Source of the DNA: a virus
Reading direction: 5' to 3' (one strand)
DNA: 64,000 nt
Virus record (IMG/VR): IMGVR_UViG_3300032271_000867
Span: 24,413 to 88,412 of that record
The translations under genes were made by a program, and so were the position numbers. Each line of letters starts with the position of its first letter. Position 1 is the first letter of the stretch. The notes below the pieces were generated by a model. That model made no database searches, was not told the origin of the DNA, and worked only from the letters and a program-made list of their open reading frames with translations. Of the stretch, positions 1 through 8,972 are shown one piece after another.

Positions 1-1987
1 CCCATTTATCCACAATGTGAATGTCAGCAATTAAAGGCACTGTAATTTCAGTAAGTTTAATTCCTTCCATTGAAATACGGATGGCTTCAGCTGTTTCTTC
101 TGCACGGTCTTCTGGAGTAATTGTCACAAGTTCATCGTGTACTGTAAGAATTACATTAATGTTAGGTTCATCTACAAAACATGAGTGAGCACGAACAATA
201 GCCAACTTCATTAAATCAGCTGCAGATCCTTGAATAACAGTATTAAATGCCTGACGTTCAGCTCTTGCAAGTAGTCCAACCTCTTTACTTAGAAGGTCCG
301 GAATGTAACGTCTACGTCCTAATACAGTCTCTACATAGGGAATAGCTCCACTACGTTTCGCATCACGAACAACTTGACCTTTATAACGATTAATTGAAGA
401 AAACTTTTGTTCAAAATCACTTAATAGTTTTTTAGCATCTTGAACACTGCACCCAATAGAAGCTGCAATTTTGTCAGGGCCAACGCCGTATGAAATAGCA
501 AGAACAAGAACTTTACCTGCTTTGCGATCTACTCCCATAGTATTACCAATAGTAGTGTAAATATCTCCGCCAGTAATATAGTTGTTTATTAAAACTTCAT
601 CTTTAGAAAAAGCAGCAATAATACGAGGCTCAATTTGAGAGTAATCAGCTACTACTAATTTATAACCTGGAGGAGCTACAAATAAATTACGTACTAATTT
701 TCCATAATCACCTGATGATGGAATATTTTGTAGGTTAGGTTCACTGGATGAAAAACGACCAGTTTCTGCGCCATGAGCTTTAAAATTAGTATGAACACGT
801 CCATTAATTAACAATGAGCGTTTATTATGAATTTTTTCAATACCTTTGCTAGTACGTTTTACTTCTCCACCAGTATAGGGAACTACGTAAGTAGTCATTA
901 ATTTATTTAAATCTTGATATTCCAAAATACTATCTACTAGCTCATCTTTATTTCTGTAAAACTCTAGGGCGTCTGCACTTACTGAAAAATGAGAAGCATT
1001 AAGTGGTTGTTTTGCTTTAAATGCTTCTGTACCTTTAGGAGTAAGTGCTACTTTAAGTCTAGTGTTTGGGGTAATCCTAGGTTTTTTTCCTTCTTCTGCA
1101 GTAAACAATAATTTTTGTTTTTCTGGAATTGAATTTATTGGAAATGCTTTGCCTGCAATTTTATACACCTTAGCTTCTGCTTTTAATTTATCGGCATTAA
1201 TTTGCTCTGCCAATACTTTAAGAGCGTTTTGATCCATATATGCACCAGTTAATTCCATATCACAAAGTGCAGACAAAACATCCATTTCTAATTTCCATAT
1301 TCGTTTTAAATTGCCTGTAATTTTGGCGTTTAAAACTTTATACAATTTCCAGGTGAGATCAGAATCAATTCCTGAGTAATTCGCTACATCAGAAAATGAA
1401 TGTAGTGCAACATTTTCTCCAATACCTTTTTCCATGTTAACGCCAAGCTCACGTTCAACACACGCTTTCAGATTTAACCCATTTTTATTTTGATTATTTA
1501 TTATAAATGCAGCTGTAAGAGTATCAAAATAAGGTTTACTTGGCACACGTCCTTTGTAATATTTTGCTACGGATTTAAGGTCAAATTTTGCGTTATGCGC
1601 TACTTTTAAAGCAGGTCCAAACATAATTGGTTCAATTGTTTTAAAAACTTCTGCTGGAGTTAATTGTGCAGGTGGTTCTGCAAAAATAGGCTCCCATTTT
1701 TTTTGATCTTTAGAAAAGTGAGACTCTAGAAGTTCTTTTCCCTCTGCAATGCGTTTTTTACCTGAAAGTAATACGGGTTTATTCCAATATTCAAATTCAC
1801 CATTAGGGTGTCCCATAGGAATAACATCTATTCGATTATCAGTAGCAAATGAAATCCAGCAAACATCATTAATGACTGGATATAAACGGTTTTCACCAAT
1901 GGTCTCTACGTCAAATGCAAATGCATCTACGTTTTTGTAATATTCTACAAATTCTTGTAGTTGTTCTTGTGTAGTAATAATATTCAT
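1..1987 (-). CDS. polA: Family A DNA polymerase with 3'-5' exonuclease domain (partial)
   Basis: Replicative phage DNA polymerase of the Pol I family; 662 residues are visible and the C-terminus continues past the left edge. ATG at 1987 has a GAGGGAA ribosome site. The exonuclease domain is N-terminal: DVET (D26, E28), the VAHNAKFDLK motif, and YSGID. The polymerase domain shows motif A VVADYSQIEPR (D448), motif B R-x3-K-x7-YG with K492 and Y500-G501, and motif C VHDE (H617-D618-E619). No 5'-nuclease domain is present, as is usual for phage polymerases. The residue matching E. coli F762 is Leu496, a known viral variant. It is the last gene seen of the replication module, behind the SSB gene and a strong hairpin. 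Family assignment is certain. Confidence 0.97.
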   Translation of the reverse strand, partial: MNIITTQEQLQEFVEYYKNVDAFAFDVETIGENRLYPVINDVCWISFATDNRIDVIPMGHPNGEFEYWNKPVLLSGKKRIAEGKELLESHFSKDQKKWEPIFAEPPAQLTPAEVFKTIEPIMFGPALKVAHNAKFDLKSVAKYYKGRVPSKPYFDTLTAAFIINNQNKNGLNLKACVERELGVNMEKGIGENVALHSFSDVANYSGIDSDLTWKLYKVLNAKITGNLKRIWKLEMDVLSALCDMELTGAYMDQNALKVLAEQINADKLKAEAKVYKIAGKAFPINSIPEKQKLLFTAEEGKKPRITPNTRLKVALTPKGTEAFKAKQPLNASHFSVSADALEFYRNKDELVDSILEYQDLNKLMTTYVVPYTGGEVKRTSKGIEKIHNKRSLLINGRVHTNFKAHGAETGRFSSSEPNLQNIPSSGDYGKLVRNLFVAPPGYKLVVADYSQIEPRIIAAFSKDEVLINNYITGGDIYTTIGNTMGVDRKAGKVLVLAISYGVGPDKIAASIGCSVQDAKKLLSDFEQKFSSINRYKGQVVRDAKRSGAIPYVETVLGRRRYIPDLLSKEVGLLARAERQAFNTVIQGSAADLMKLAIVRAHSCFVDEPNINVILTVHDELVTITPEDRAEETAEAIRISMEGIKLTEITVPLIADIHIVDKW

Positions 1988-2009
1988 AATTCCCTCAAAG
2001 ATAAGTATA

Positions 2010-2047
2010 GGGGGCTAAGATACCAACCAAAAAATATCTTAGCCCCC
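2010..2047 (-). terminator. Strong hairpin between SSB and polymerase genes
   Basis: A perfect 13-bp inverted repeat (GGGGGCTAAGATA at 2010-2022 and its complement at 2035-2047) encloses a 12-nt loop. It lies directly behind the SSB stop codon. On the minus strand it is followed by UAUACUUAUCUUUG, which is U-rich but not a clean U-tract. It may act as a partial terminator, or as an RNA end-stabiliser that raises SSB expression over polymerase. Confidence 0.6.
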
Positions 2048-2069
2048 ATGGGGTGGAGTGAGAAGTAAG

Positions 2070-2720
2070 TTATGCTACAGCTTTAGCAACATCCATCAGC
2101 TCTTGACGAGTTGACATACGAACTACTGAGGAATCATACGGAATTGCGTTAGCAACCATTTCATTAACATCATCAATGTCAATGTCCCACTCTTCGGCAA
2201 GGTCGGTTGCACGGACACGTTCGAGGGTATACGTTGTCTGTGGGCCGGTACCTTGACGAGAAATTGACCAGCAGTGCTTTGTTAGCGGACCACGACGTGG
2301 GTCGTCATTTGCTGCACGAAGCTGACGGGCCAAAGTTGAAGAAGCAGTCAATACTTGTACAGTAGGAGTTTCATCCGAAATTACAATAATATTGAACGCA
2401 AACTTACCACGTGGTTTGAGGTAAGCTATGTGGCATAGAGGGCACTCTACGCCTAAACAAACAAATGATTTTTTACCCTCACGCTCTACCCAGTGCGACT
2501 CATACGACATAAATGGCGCATCTTCTAGGAAGCGGATAAGTTGAGTTTCCTCACTGATCTTAAAGTCAGTAGGATAATCACCTGATTGAGCCTTTGGTTT
2601 GAGAAGAGCATCAGCTGCTCCCCAACCTGCTTGAACGGTGGTTCCATGTTTTGGCGTTACGTCTGCATCATCGTCTACTAGGTAGTCGTTGACATTGACA
2701 GTTGGATTGGCAATTGCCAT
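2070..2720 (-). CDS. Zinc-binding single-stranded DNA-binding protein, gp32-like
   Basis: Predicted phage SSB, 216 aa. It would coat single-stranded DNA at the fork. I placed the start at the ATG at 2720 because AAGGAAAC sits just upstream; an in-frame ATG 12 codons earlier has no such site. The core resembles T4 gp32-like proteins of other phages: ETQLIRFLED, then HWVEREGKKSF, then a zinc knuckle with C88, C93, C96 and H97 (possibly H76), then KFAFNIIVIS. The tail contains an acidic DIDIDD stretch, and acidic C-termini are common for SSB partner binding. Position next to the polymerase and primase genes supports the role. The exact family is inferred from motif layout. Confidence 0.65.
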   Translation of the reverse strand: MAIANPTVNVNDYLVDDDADVTPKHGTTVQAGWGAADALLKPKAQSGDYPTDFKISEETQLIRFLEDAPFMSYESHWVEREGKKSFVCLGVECPLCHIAYLKPRGKFAFNIIVISDETPTVQVLTASSTLARQLRAANDDPRRGPLTKHCWSISRQGTGPQTTYTLERVRATDLAEEWDIDIDDVNEMVANAIPYDSSVVRMSTRQELMDVAKAVA

Positions 2721-2787
2721 TGTATCGTTTCCTTTTATATAGTCAGAGATTAACACTCTGTATTGGCATGAGGCTTTTCAGCTCTCG

Positions 2788-3267
2788 TTATTTATTATAC
2801 ACTACTTCTGACCATTGTTTTTCAATGGCTTTAGTCAGATCTTCGTGTTTTTTCCACTCTACACGAGCAGAACCTAATAAATTACGTTTTTCAAATTCTT
2901 CAATTGCAATTTCAATTAGTTCTCGTGTATAAACACGATTTCCACTAACTTTTTTTTCATTTAAAATTTTTGAACGTAATCTATAGGGAGAAGCAGGAAT
3001 ATAACCTTTTTTCTCCCATAAACGGATAGTAACTATTTGTTTTTCTAATGCTAATGCTAATGCACTAATTGTAAACATTTCGGTTTCTACACCATTTAGA
3101 ATTTTTTTGATTGGATTTTCATCCCAACCATTTGATTCATTTAGAATTTTAGCACGTCTTTTTTTAGATAAATCTGTTGGATCTTTGCGTTTTTGCTTAG
3201 ATCCTGGAACGTATTCTAAATCTTCAAATGCTTTTAAAATTTCTTCTTGACTTCTAATTCCAGTCAA
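2788..3267 (-). CDS. MerR-like helix-turn-helix protein
   Basis: 159-aa protein with a MerR-type winged helix in its second half. The segment TEMFTISALALALEKQ is followed by TIRLWEKKGYIP and then GNRVYTRELIEIAIEEF. The N-terminal 60 residues are Lys/Asp-rich and look disordered. The start is TTG at 3267, one base after the stop of the upstream gene, so translation is probably coupled. A DNA-binding regulatory role in the early/replication operon is inferred; MerR-like phage proteins also include excisionase-type factors, but no integrase is visible. Confidence 0.6.
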   Translation of the reverse strand: MTGIRSQEEILKAFEDLEYVPGSKQKRKDPTDLSKKRRAKILNESNGWDENPIKKILNGVETEMFTISALALALEKQIVTIRLWEKKGYIPASPYRLRSKILNEKKVSGNRVYTRELIEIAIEEFEKRNLLGSARVEWKKHEDLTKAIEKQWSEVVYNK

Positions 3268-3268
3268 T

Positions 3269-3706
3269 TTATTTCTTCTTAGTTACTAGTGCCCAAGTTT
3301 CTTTAATAGGGAACATCCTATCAACTTCAGTTTCAGTGAGCTTATCTTCATATAATGCAGACATAATTGCTTGTTCGTCAATTACCCGGATTGTTTTGTA
3401 TAGAAGATCTTCTAATCCTTTTTCAGCAATTAATTCATCAGCAACAGTCTCATCAATTTTACGGCTAACTCTACGTTGCTTTTCAATACGAACAATTCCA
3501 GCTACTGCACTTGGAAGTTGATATTTCCAACCACTTAGATCTTCTTCGCCTTCATTTTCAATTTGTTCAATAATTTTATCACGAAGAAGTTTGGCCCTTT
3601 CTTCTAGGGCATCAATTGAAGTTTTCAATTTAGCAAATTCTGCAACTTGACTATTAAAATCATTTGGATTTGAAATGCGTGGTTCTTCATCGGCTATTCT
3701 TGCCAT
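3269..3706 (-). CDS. Unknown coiled-coil phage protein
   Basis: 145 aa, not recognised. ATG at 3706 is preceded by AAGGAG. Residues about 15-55 form a likely coiled coil (VAEFAKLKTSIDALEERAKL), followed by an acidic turn and a compact C-terminal half ending in lysines. It lies between the SNF2-type ATPase and the MerR-like gene with near-zero spacing, so it is probably a replication or recombination accessory factor. No catalytic motif is visible. Confidence 0.6.
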   Translation of the reverse strand: MARIADEEPRISNPNDFNSQVAEFAKLKTSIDALEERAKLLRDKIIEQIENEGEEDLSGWKYQLPSAVAGIVRIEKQRRVSRKIDETVADELIAEKGLEDLLYKTIRVIDEQAIMSALYEDKLTETEVDRMFPIKETWALVTKKK

Positions 3707-3716
3707 TTTGTACTCC

Positions 3717-5291
3717 TTATTGTTGGTTTAAATTGTTGCTCAAAAAGTCTATCAGACTTCCTGCAGTAAAATCAATTCCGCCTTTGTCGTTAATTCCGAC
3801 TCCATCAAGTATTGCTCCTGCAACTATTTTCTTTTGATTAAGCATATCATATTGTCTTTGCTCTATTGAATTTTTGATCAGTATGTCTTGAATGGTAATT
3901 GTTGGCCATTCACTTGATGTTCTGTTAATCCTACCATTACGTTGAACAGCAAGTCCGGCAGACCAAGGTTGGTCATAATTTATTAAAAGGTTAGCTTGGG
4001 GTAGATCAACACCATATCCACCAGCATCACTACTAATAAGAACACGAGTATCAATATTAGATTGAAAATCAAGTTTTGCAACTTCTTTTTCTTTGGCATT
4101 CATTTCCCCTGTGTACATTACTGAACTAATACTACTGTCTTTAAACTCCATAAATAATTGAGTTACACTCCACAAATAAGAAGAAAAAATAACTACCTTA
4201 TATTTTGGATCAATGCTTAAATGATCTTTAACATATTGTACTACTGCATCTTGCTTTACTTTTTTAGTTATGTCTTCTAATTTATCACCTAAAGAAGAGA
4301 TATAGGCACTTCCTTTTCCCGTATGATTGTCAAACATTTTTTTACTAACTTGTAAAATTGCCGGGTTACTGCACAGCATCCGTAAGGCTGTAATTCTTGA
4401 CATTATTTGTCCCCGCATCTCGTTAGCCGGGTCATTTAGGTCTCTAGATTGGCCGTAATGGGCAGCAATGCTAAAGTTTGTTCCGAATGTATCTCTGGCT
4501 TCTATTAGCAGCTCTATAAGGTCAGAGACAATAAAGTTGTATAGTTTTTGACTCTTTGAATCTAATGAGATTAATAGTGGTTCACGATAAACTGCATCCG
4601 GTAAGTAAGGTTTTACATCTTCATCATTTTGAGATTTGCGTACTGAGTACGAAGAAACTTTAGAATGTAAAGTTGGAAGATTAACATATCTATCTACTCC
4701 TCCAAATTGATTACGAATAATAAATGCTTTATCAAATAGATCAAATCTACCTAAAATTTTTGGATCTACAAACTGCATGATTGAGTAGATTTCTTCAGGT
4801 CTGCCATTCTCAACTGGTGTGCCGGTCAGTGCAAATCTTACTGGAATCTTTTTAGAAAGTTCTTTTACTTTTTTAGCACGTTTGGCTTTGAATCCTTTAA
4901 TAGCAGTTGCTTCATCACAAATGATGGCATCAAAGTCATGTTGTTTAATTATGTCCCAATCATTTACTATCTGTTCGTAGTTCATGATTACATAATCATT
5001 TGATATAAGTTGTTGATATTGTTCTTTACGTTGCTTTGGATTTCCATCTATAACAATTGATGACGAATCACTGAATTTAACAATTTCTTTTTGCCATTGA
5101 TATTTAAGTGAAGAAAGGCATAGGACAAGGACCGTTTTGGTCATCTTGCCTATGCCTCTTAGTTCTTCAATAGCTGCAATTGTCATAGGTGTTTTACCTA
5201 AACCCATTTCATATGCAACCAAAATATTCTTTTGTTTTACCATTTTTTCAACGGCTTCAACTTGGTAAGGTTTCAACGTTCCTTTGAACAT
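3717..5291 (-). CDS. SNF2-family helicase / DNA translocase
   Basis: Superfamily 2 ATPase of the SNF2 type, 524 aa. Motifs in order: Walker A GLGKT (residues 30-34), motif II DEAT (126-129), motif III LTGTPVEN, then the second RecA-like lobe with VIFSSYLW, LISSDAGGYGVDLP, and motif VI QRNGRINR. The start chosen is ATG at 5291, with GGAGA eight bases upstream, inside the 3' end of the primase gene (35-nt overlap). A GTG 20 codons earlier is possible but lacks a good ribosome site. Such proteins are frequent in phage replication clusters and probably remodel forks or branched DNA, as T4 UvsW does. The specific role is inferred. Confidence 0.88.
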   Translation of the reverse strand: MFKGTLKPYQVEAVEKMVKQKNILVAYEMGLGKTPMTIAAIEELRGIGKMTKTVLVLCLSSLKYQWQKEIVKFSDSSSIVIDGNPKQRKEQYQQLISNDYVIMNYEQIVNDWDIIKQHDFDAIICDEATAIKGFKAKRAKKVKELSKKIPVRFALTGTPVENGRPEEIYSIMQFVDPKILGRFDLFDKAFIIRNQFGGVDRYVNLPTLHSKVSSYSVRKSQNDEDVKPYLPDAVYREPLLISLDSKSQKLYNFIVSDLIELLIEARDTFGTNFSIAAHYGQSRDLNDPANEMRGQIMSRITALRMLCSNPAILQVSKKMFDNHTGKGSAYISSLGDKLEDITKKVKQDAVVQYVKDHLSIDPKYKVVIFSSYLWSVTQLFMEFKDSSISSVMYTGEMNAKEKEVAKLDFQSNIDTRVLISSDAGGYGVDLPQANLLINYDQPWSAGLAVQRNGRINRTSSEWPTITIQDILIKNSIEQRQYDMLNQKKIVAGAILDGVGINDKGGIDFTAGSLIDFLSNNLNQQ

Positions 5292-6258
5292 AGGCAGGTT
5301 CTCCGAGTAGTGAGGATTGAGAGTTTTCAATGCCCCAACGGATCTCTTCACTTGTCATTTCGCCAGGGTCTTTTGCACTACTACTACCATAATTGAAAAA
5401 GAATAGATTTAAATTGTATTTACGTGCTAATTTTAGTATTTCTTTACTAGCTTTATTACCGGCTGCATCATTGTCAAAAGCTACGATTACTTTTTGTGAG
5501 TATCGGAGAAGTCTGATCTGTTCTTCACTAACACTACTGCCACAAATAGCAACAGCACCGACCACGCCGACAGAATACAAGCGAAGGCAATCCAAAGGGG
5601 ATTCCACGACAATAGTGCACAATTCATTTTGATTCTCGATTCCAAATAGTGTTTTTGATTTTTGTAGTCCAGCTGGGCGGTTCATAAAGGTACGGTTTAT
5701 TGTACCTTTTTCTTGCCAACCCATTAGGTTATTAAAGTGAGGTTCTCTAAGAGGTAGGATCCAATTTTTCTTTACTGAATCCCATAGTACTCCATAAACC
5801 TGTGCAGATTCTAAAGTTATGTTTCTTTTGTCTAGTTCATCTTGTGAAGGATCAACAAATATTGCAAGTCTAGCTTCTGACATAGGAACTGGTTTTGGTA
5901 ACTCATGTATGTACGTAGGAATGTTTGCTAATCTTTCAGCCAATACTTCCATAGAAACTTCTGCTACAGTTTTTAGCCATTCTTCCGCTGTCTTGTAATC
6001 ATAGTCGTAACTATCATTCCAAGATGGCAGATAAAATCCTTGTACATCACAAATTAAATGTAAAAGATTTCCCTTGTAACCACAAGAAAAACATATATGC
6101 ATTCCTGTATCAAGATTAATCCACCAGGATGGTGAATGGTCTTGTTTTCCTACATTTTTAATGTGTCCGGGACAGAGTGCATTTGCTTCATGGCCATTTG
6201 TTTGAAATAATACCCCTAATGCTTCAAGTACTAGTTCAATATCTGAGTCAAACATCAT
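5257..6258 (-). CDS. DNA primase with CHC2 zinc finger and TOPRIM domain
   Basis: DnaG-like primase, 333 aa, about half the length of bacterial DnaG because the helicase-binding C-terminus is absent. The N-terminal zinc finger has C29, H32, C56 and C59 (CPGH ... CFSC). The TOPRIM fold shows the catalytic Glu in IVVESPLD and the metal pair in VAFDND. ATG at 6258 or 6255 follows a GGAG and overlaps the helicase stop codon, giving tight coupling. It would make RNA primers for the family A polymerase together with the DnaB-like helicase next door. Confidence 0.92.
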   Translation of the reverse strand: MMFDSDIELVLEALGVLFQTNGHEANALCPGHIKNVGKQDHSPSWWINLDTGMHICFSCGYKGNLLHLICDVQGFYLPSWNDSYDYDYKTAEEWLKTVAEVSMEVLAERLANIPTYIHELPKPVPMSEARLAIFVDPSQDELDKRNITLESAQVYGVLWDSVKKNWILPLREPHFNNLMGWQEKGTINRTFMNRPAGLQKSKTLFGIENQNELCTIVVESPLDCLRLYSVGVVGAVAICGSSVSEEQIRLLRYSQKVIVAFDNDAAGNKASKEILKLARKYNLNLFFFNYGSSSAKDPGEMTSEEIRWGIENSQSSLLGEPAYVQRNVETLPS

Positions 6259-7502
6259 ACACTCCAGGGAGTGCAATATTTGCAAGAGTTACGCTCTGAA
6301 TCATCATGAAAACATCCTAGATCCCATCGCCAAGTAATTTGTGTTTCAGTTGGTTGACAGTTTCGTGATTGAACAATCTTTAGCACTCGTAATTGATCAT
6401 CTTCTTCAATTGGTTCTAGACCAAGAATTACATCAGAATCTTGGAAAAATGATGATGAATAACCAATAGAGTCTGCTGTTACTTTTCCACCTTTCATCTT
6501 CCACAAAAGAGTTTGGGTAGTAATAACGACAGGAATATTTAAGCGTTGTGCAACACGTTTTAGTCCACGAGTAATATTTGTAATAGCTTGTGGAGTATTA
6601 GCATCACCAGTTTGTTGGTCAATCATTAAATACACACCATCAATAAATAGTATGTCTGGTTTTAATTGGTCTGCTTTAGCTACTAATGCGTCAATTGTCA
6701 ATCCATTTACAGCATCTACAAAATGAAATGGTTTGCGTTCTTTTAATTTGTCAATAAATTCAAGAAGTCTATCTTCTTCTGTACCTTTTAATGTTCCTAG
6801 CCTAAGACGTTGTGCAGATAGATTAGCGCCCATAGACATAAAACGCTGGGTTTGTTCGTGGTTATTCATCTCAAATGACTGAAACATTGGAACTAATCCG
6901 GCTTCATGTACGTTAGCTGCAATTCGCAAAGCAATCTGTGATTTTCCAGTTTTAGGGGGAGCAATGAGAGTAATCAACTGACCACCTTGTAAACCTGCAG
7001 TTGCATCATCAATTACTTTAAATCCAGTAGGTACTCCTAGCAAAACTGAGTTTTGTCGTTGCTCGTACTCTACAAAAAATGCATCAGGATCTTTTGTAAT
7101 ATCAATGTGGGTAGTGCCAATTACACCTTGCTCATTTACTGTTGAAACTACTTTAGACATTTCAACTAGAGCAGATTCATGATCATTGTCAGTCATTAAT
7201 TTGACTACATCTTGTACACCGTTACGAGTAATTCGATTGCGGGTATACTCAACCATTTTATCAAGAAGATAATCAAGTGAATCTTCTACATTAATAATTT
7301 TAAAATTAGGAAAGTTATCTTTAACTGCCGCTGAAGATGGGACTTCTTGATATTTAATATTGTGTTCACGAATAAATTTCCAAACACGACGTAGATCATC
7401 ATCAATGATCCAGTCATCTTTGACACCTCGTTCAATTACGGTGTTAATGTTTTTGTCAGTAATTACTTTACTAACTAGTCTGTGTTCGTTATCGTAGGCC
7501 AT
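6255..7502 (-). CDS. DnaB-like replicative helicase
   Basis: 415-aa RecA-fold helicase of the DnaB/gp41 family. It has a helical N-terminal region, then Walker A APPKTGKSQ (181-189), FQSFEMN, the Walker B strand DILFIDGV, and the TTQTLLW and IVQSRN motifs. The last 20 residues carry an unusual C-x-H-x7-C-x2-C cluster (C397, H399, C407, C410), suggesting a small zinc knuckle. ATG at 7502 follows AGAGGAAAA. Neighbours are the loader upstream and primase downstream, a complete primosome set. It should encircle and unwind DNA at the phage fork. Confidence 0.92.
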   Translation of the reverse strand: MAYDNEHRLVSKVITDKNINTVIERGVKDDWIIDDDLRRVWKFIREHNIKYQEVPSSAAVKDNFPNFKIINVEDSLDYLLDKMVEYTRNRITRNGVQDVVKLMTDNDHESALVEMSKVVSTVNEQGVIGTTHIDITKDPDAFFVEYEQRQNSVLLGVPTGFKVIDDATAGLQGGQLITLIAPPKTGKSQIALRIAANVHEAGLVPMFQSFEMNNHEQTQRFMSMGANLSAQRLRLGTLKGTEEDRLLEFIDKLKERKPFHFVDAVNGLTIDALVAKADQLKPDILFIDGVYLMIDQQTGDANTPQAITNITRGLKRVAQRLNIPVVITTQTLLWKMKGGKVTADSIGYSSSFFQDSDVILGLEPIEEDDQLRVLKIVQSRNCQPTETQITWRWDLGCFHDDSERNSCKYCTPWSV

Positions 7503-7523
7503 TTGGTTTTCCTCTAATTTGGT

Positions 7524-7943
7524 TTAAAAGGTTGTGTGCAGTTCTTTTCCGTAAGAACCATATCTAGTAATTCTTTTTGGAGTATCTACTATACACAAAA
7601 GGTTTATTCTATATGGTAATTCAAAAACTAGATCATCTACACTATCGTATATTTCTGTGTAGTTAACAGGGTTTCCCCCTTTACGTTCTAGCTTGTCCAT
7701 TATTTCATCTAGTAATTCCTGCGTCCATTGATCATTTGCAAAAGCAACTAGTTCTACTGATAATCCAAATCGGTTTGCCTGTCTCCAAAGTTCAGAAATA
7801 GCAACACTATTTGGTGTTTTTAATTTTCTTTGTTCAGTTTTTTTAAATAAAGTTTTTTTTATTTCAATTTCAGAATTCCAGATAACATCTGCATGAATAA
7901 TTAATCTTCTTGGTGTTTCATTTGAAATATCTCCATTTTTCAT
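7524..7943 (-). CDS. Unknown protein of the replication operon
   Basis: 139 aa, not recognised. It contains RRLIIHADVIW near the N-terminus and ELWRQANRFGLSVELVAF in the middle, an alternating strand/helix pattern that suggests a small alpha/beta fold. Its ATG overlaps the previous stop as ATGA, so its expression is coupled to the SWIM-finger protein. Position between loader and helicase genes implies a replication role, but no catalytic residues can be named. Confidence 0.55.
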   Translation of the reverse strand: MKNGDISNETPRRLIIHADVIWNSEIEIKKTLFKKTEQRKLKTPNSVAISELWRQANRFGLSVELVAFANDQWTQELLDEIMDKLERKGGNPVNYTEIYDSVDDLVFELPYRINLLCIVDTPKRITRYGSYGKELHTTF

Positions 7944-8233
7944 TCTATTACTTCTACAATTCCATATTTTAAAATTAATTGTCTAAATGCTTTTGAATTA
8001 GTTTGTGCTTGAAAAATTTCATCATTAGGAACATCTTCTGGTAAAATGACTGTCAAACTTCCATTTTGTCTTTTTATTTGATTTTTCATAAAAGTAATAT
8101 GAGAACAATTTCCTTCATTAGAAAATATTTTACAAGTACATCTCATATAACTTTTGTTTCCAGCATTTACCTCTATTTCTGAAACGCCTTTTGGTCCTAG
8201 AAAAAATTGAATGGTACGCCAATCATCCTCCAT
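7940..8233 (-). CDS. Small SWIM-type zinc-finger protein
   Basis: 97 aa. The segment YMRCTCKIFSNEGNCSHITF has the CxCx(n)CxH spacing of SWIM zinc fingers, which bind DNA or protein and often accompany SNF2 ATPases. I chose the ATG at 8233 because GAAGGA lies about 7 bases upstream; an ATG five codons earlier has a poorer site. The gene sits between the helicase loader and an unknown protein. Given the SNF2-type ATPase in the same operon, a functional pairing is possible but inferred. Confidence 0.55.
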   Translation of the reverse strand: MEDDWRTIQFFLGPKGVSEIEVNAGNKSYMRCTCKIFSNEGNCSHITFMKNQIKRQNGSLTVILPEDVPNDEIFQAQTNSKAFRQLILKYGIVEVIE

Positions 8234-8249
8234 AGTGAATCCTTCCATA

Positions 8250-8972
8250 TCAACGTTTTCTCAAATCGGCTGTATCTAATTGTACACGAGTAAATGCTTC
8301 ACGAACAAAACTTCCCATCGCATCTCCGTACTGTGCTGCCCAGCGATCTCTTGGAACGTTAGTTGTAACAATTGTGGGAAGTGCACGGTCATAACGAGCT
8401 CTTAGTAGTTCATCAAATGATGTGTCATCATACTTTGAACCATACTCTTTTCCTAGATCATCTAATATAAGAACACGAACATTTAGAGTATCATCTTTAG
8501 CACGTCCGTGTAACCCTTCAAGTTCATGATGTAGTCGATATCTTTCATCTCCATCGGCACTCATTAGTGCTTTTTTCTTAGAAAGAAAATCAGGAAATGT
8601 TTGATAATAAATTGGTCGAAAATGTGACCCAAAATCTTGTGCTTTAATTTTTAGAATATCACGAGTTTGCTCCACATCGTCAGGAAGCTGTCGAACAAAT
8701 TCCATAGCAGCTACTACTGCGTGAGTTGTTTTACCCCGTCCCGGTGCACCATCAAACAATAGCCCTACTCCGGTGTCTTTAAGTCCACCAATTCTTTTGA
8801 TGATTTTTCCATCAAGTGCATCAGCAATCCATTCACTAATTTCATCGGCCCATTCACCAATGTCATCAATAATGTCTTGTGGTTCATATCCCATAAATCT
8901 ACTAGGGATATTTGAGTTATGAAGTAGCCAGGTTCTCTTAATTGCGGAAAGTGTTTGGATGTTGTATGTCAT
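8250..8972 (-). CDS. DnaC-like helicase loader (AAA+ ATPase)
   Basis: 240-aa AAA+ protein. Walker A is GAPGRGKTT, Walker B is VLILDDLG, sensor I lies in TIVTTN, and an arginine-rich C-terminus (FTRVQL, DLRKR) supplies the arginine finger region. It would load the DnaB-like helicase on the origin. ATG at 8972 has GGAG six bases upstream and overlaps the initiator-like gene by 35 nt; a start eight codons earlier is less likely. The order initiator, loader, helicase matches lambda O-P logic. Confidence 0.85.
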   Translation of the reverse strand: MTYNIQTLSAIKRTWLLHNSNIPSRFMGYEPQDIIDDIGEWADEISEWIADALDGKIIKRIGGLKDTGVGLLFDGAPGRGKTTHAVVAAMEFVRQLPDDVEQTRDILKIKAQDFGSHFRPIYYQTFPDFLSKKKALMSADGDERYRLHHELEGLHGRAKDDTLNVRVLILDDLGKEYGSKYDDTSFDELLRARYDRALPTIVTTNVPRDRWAAQYGDAMGSFVREAFTRVQLDTADLRKR

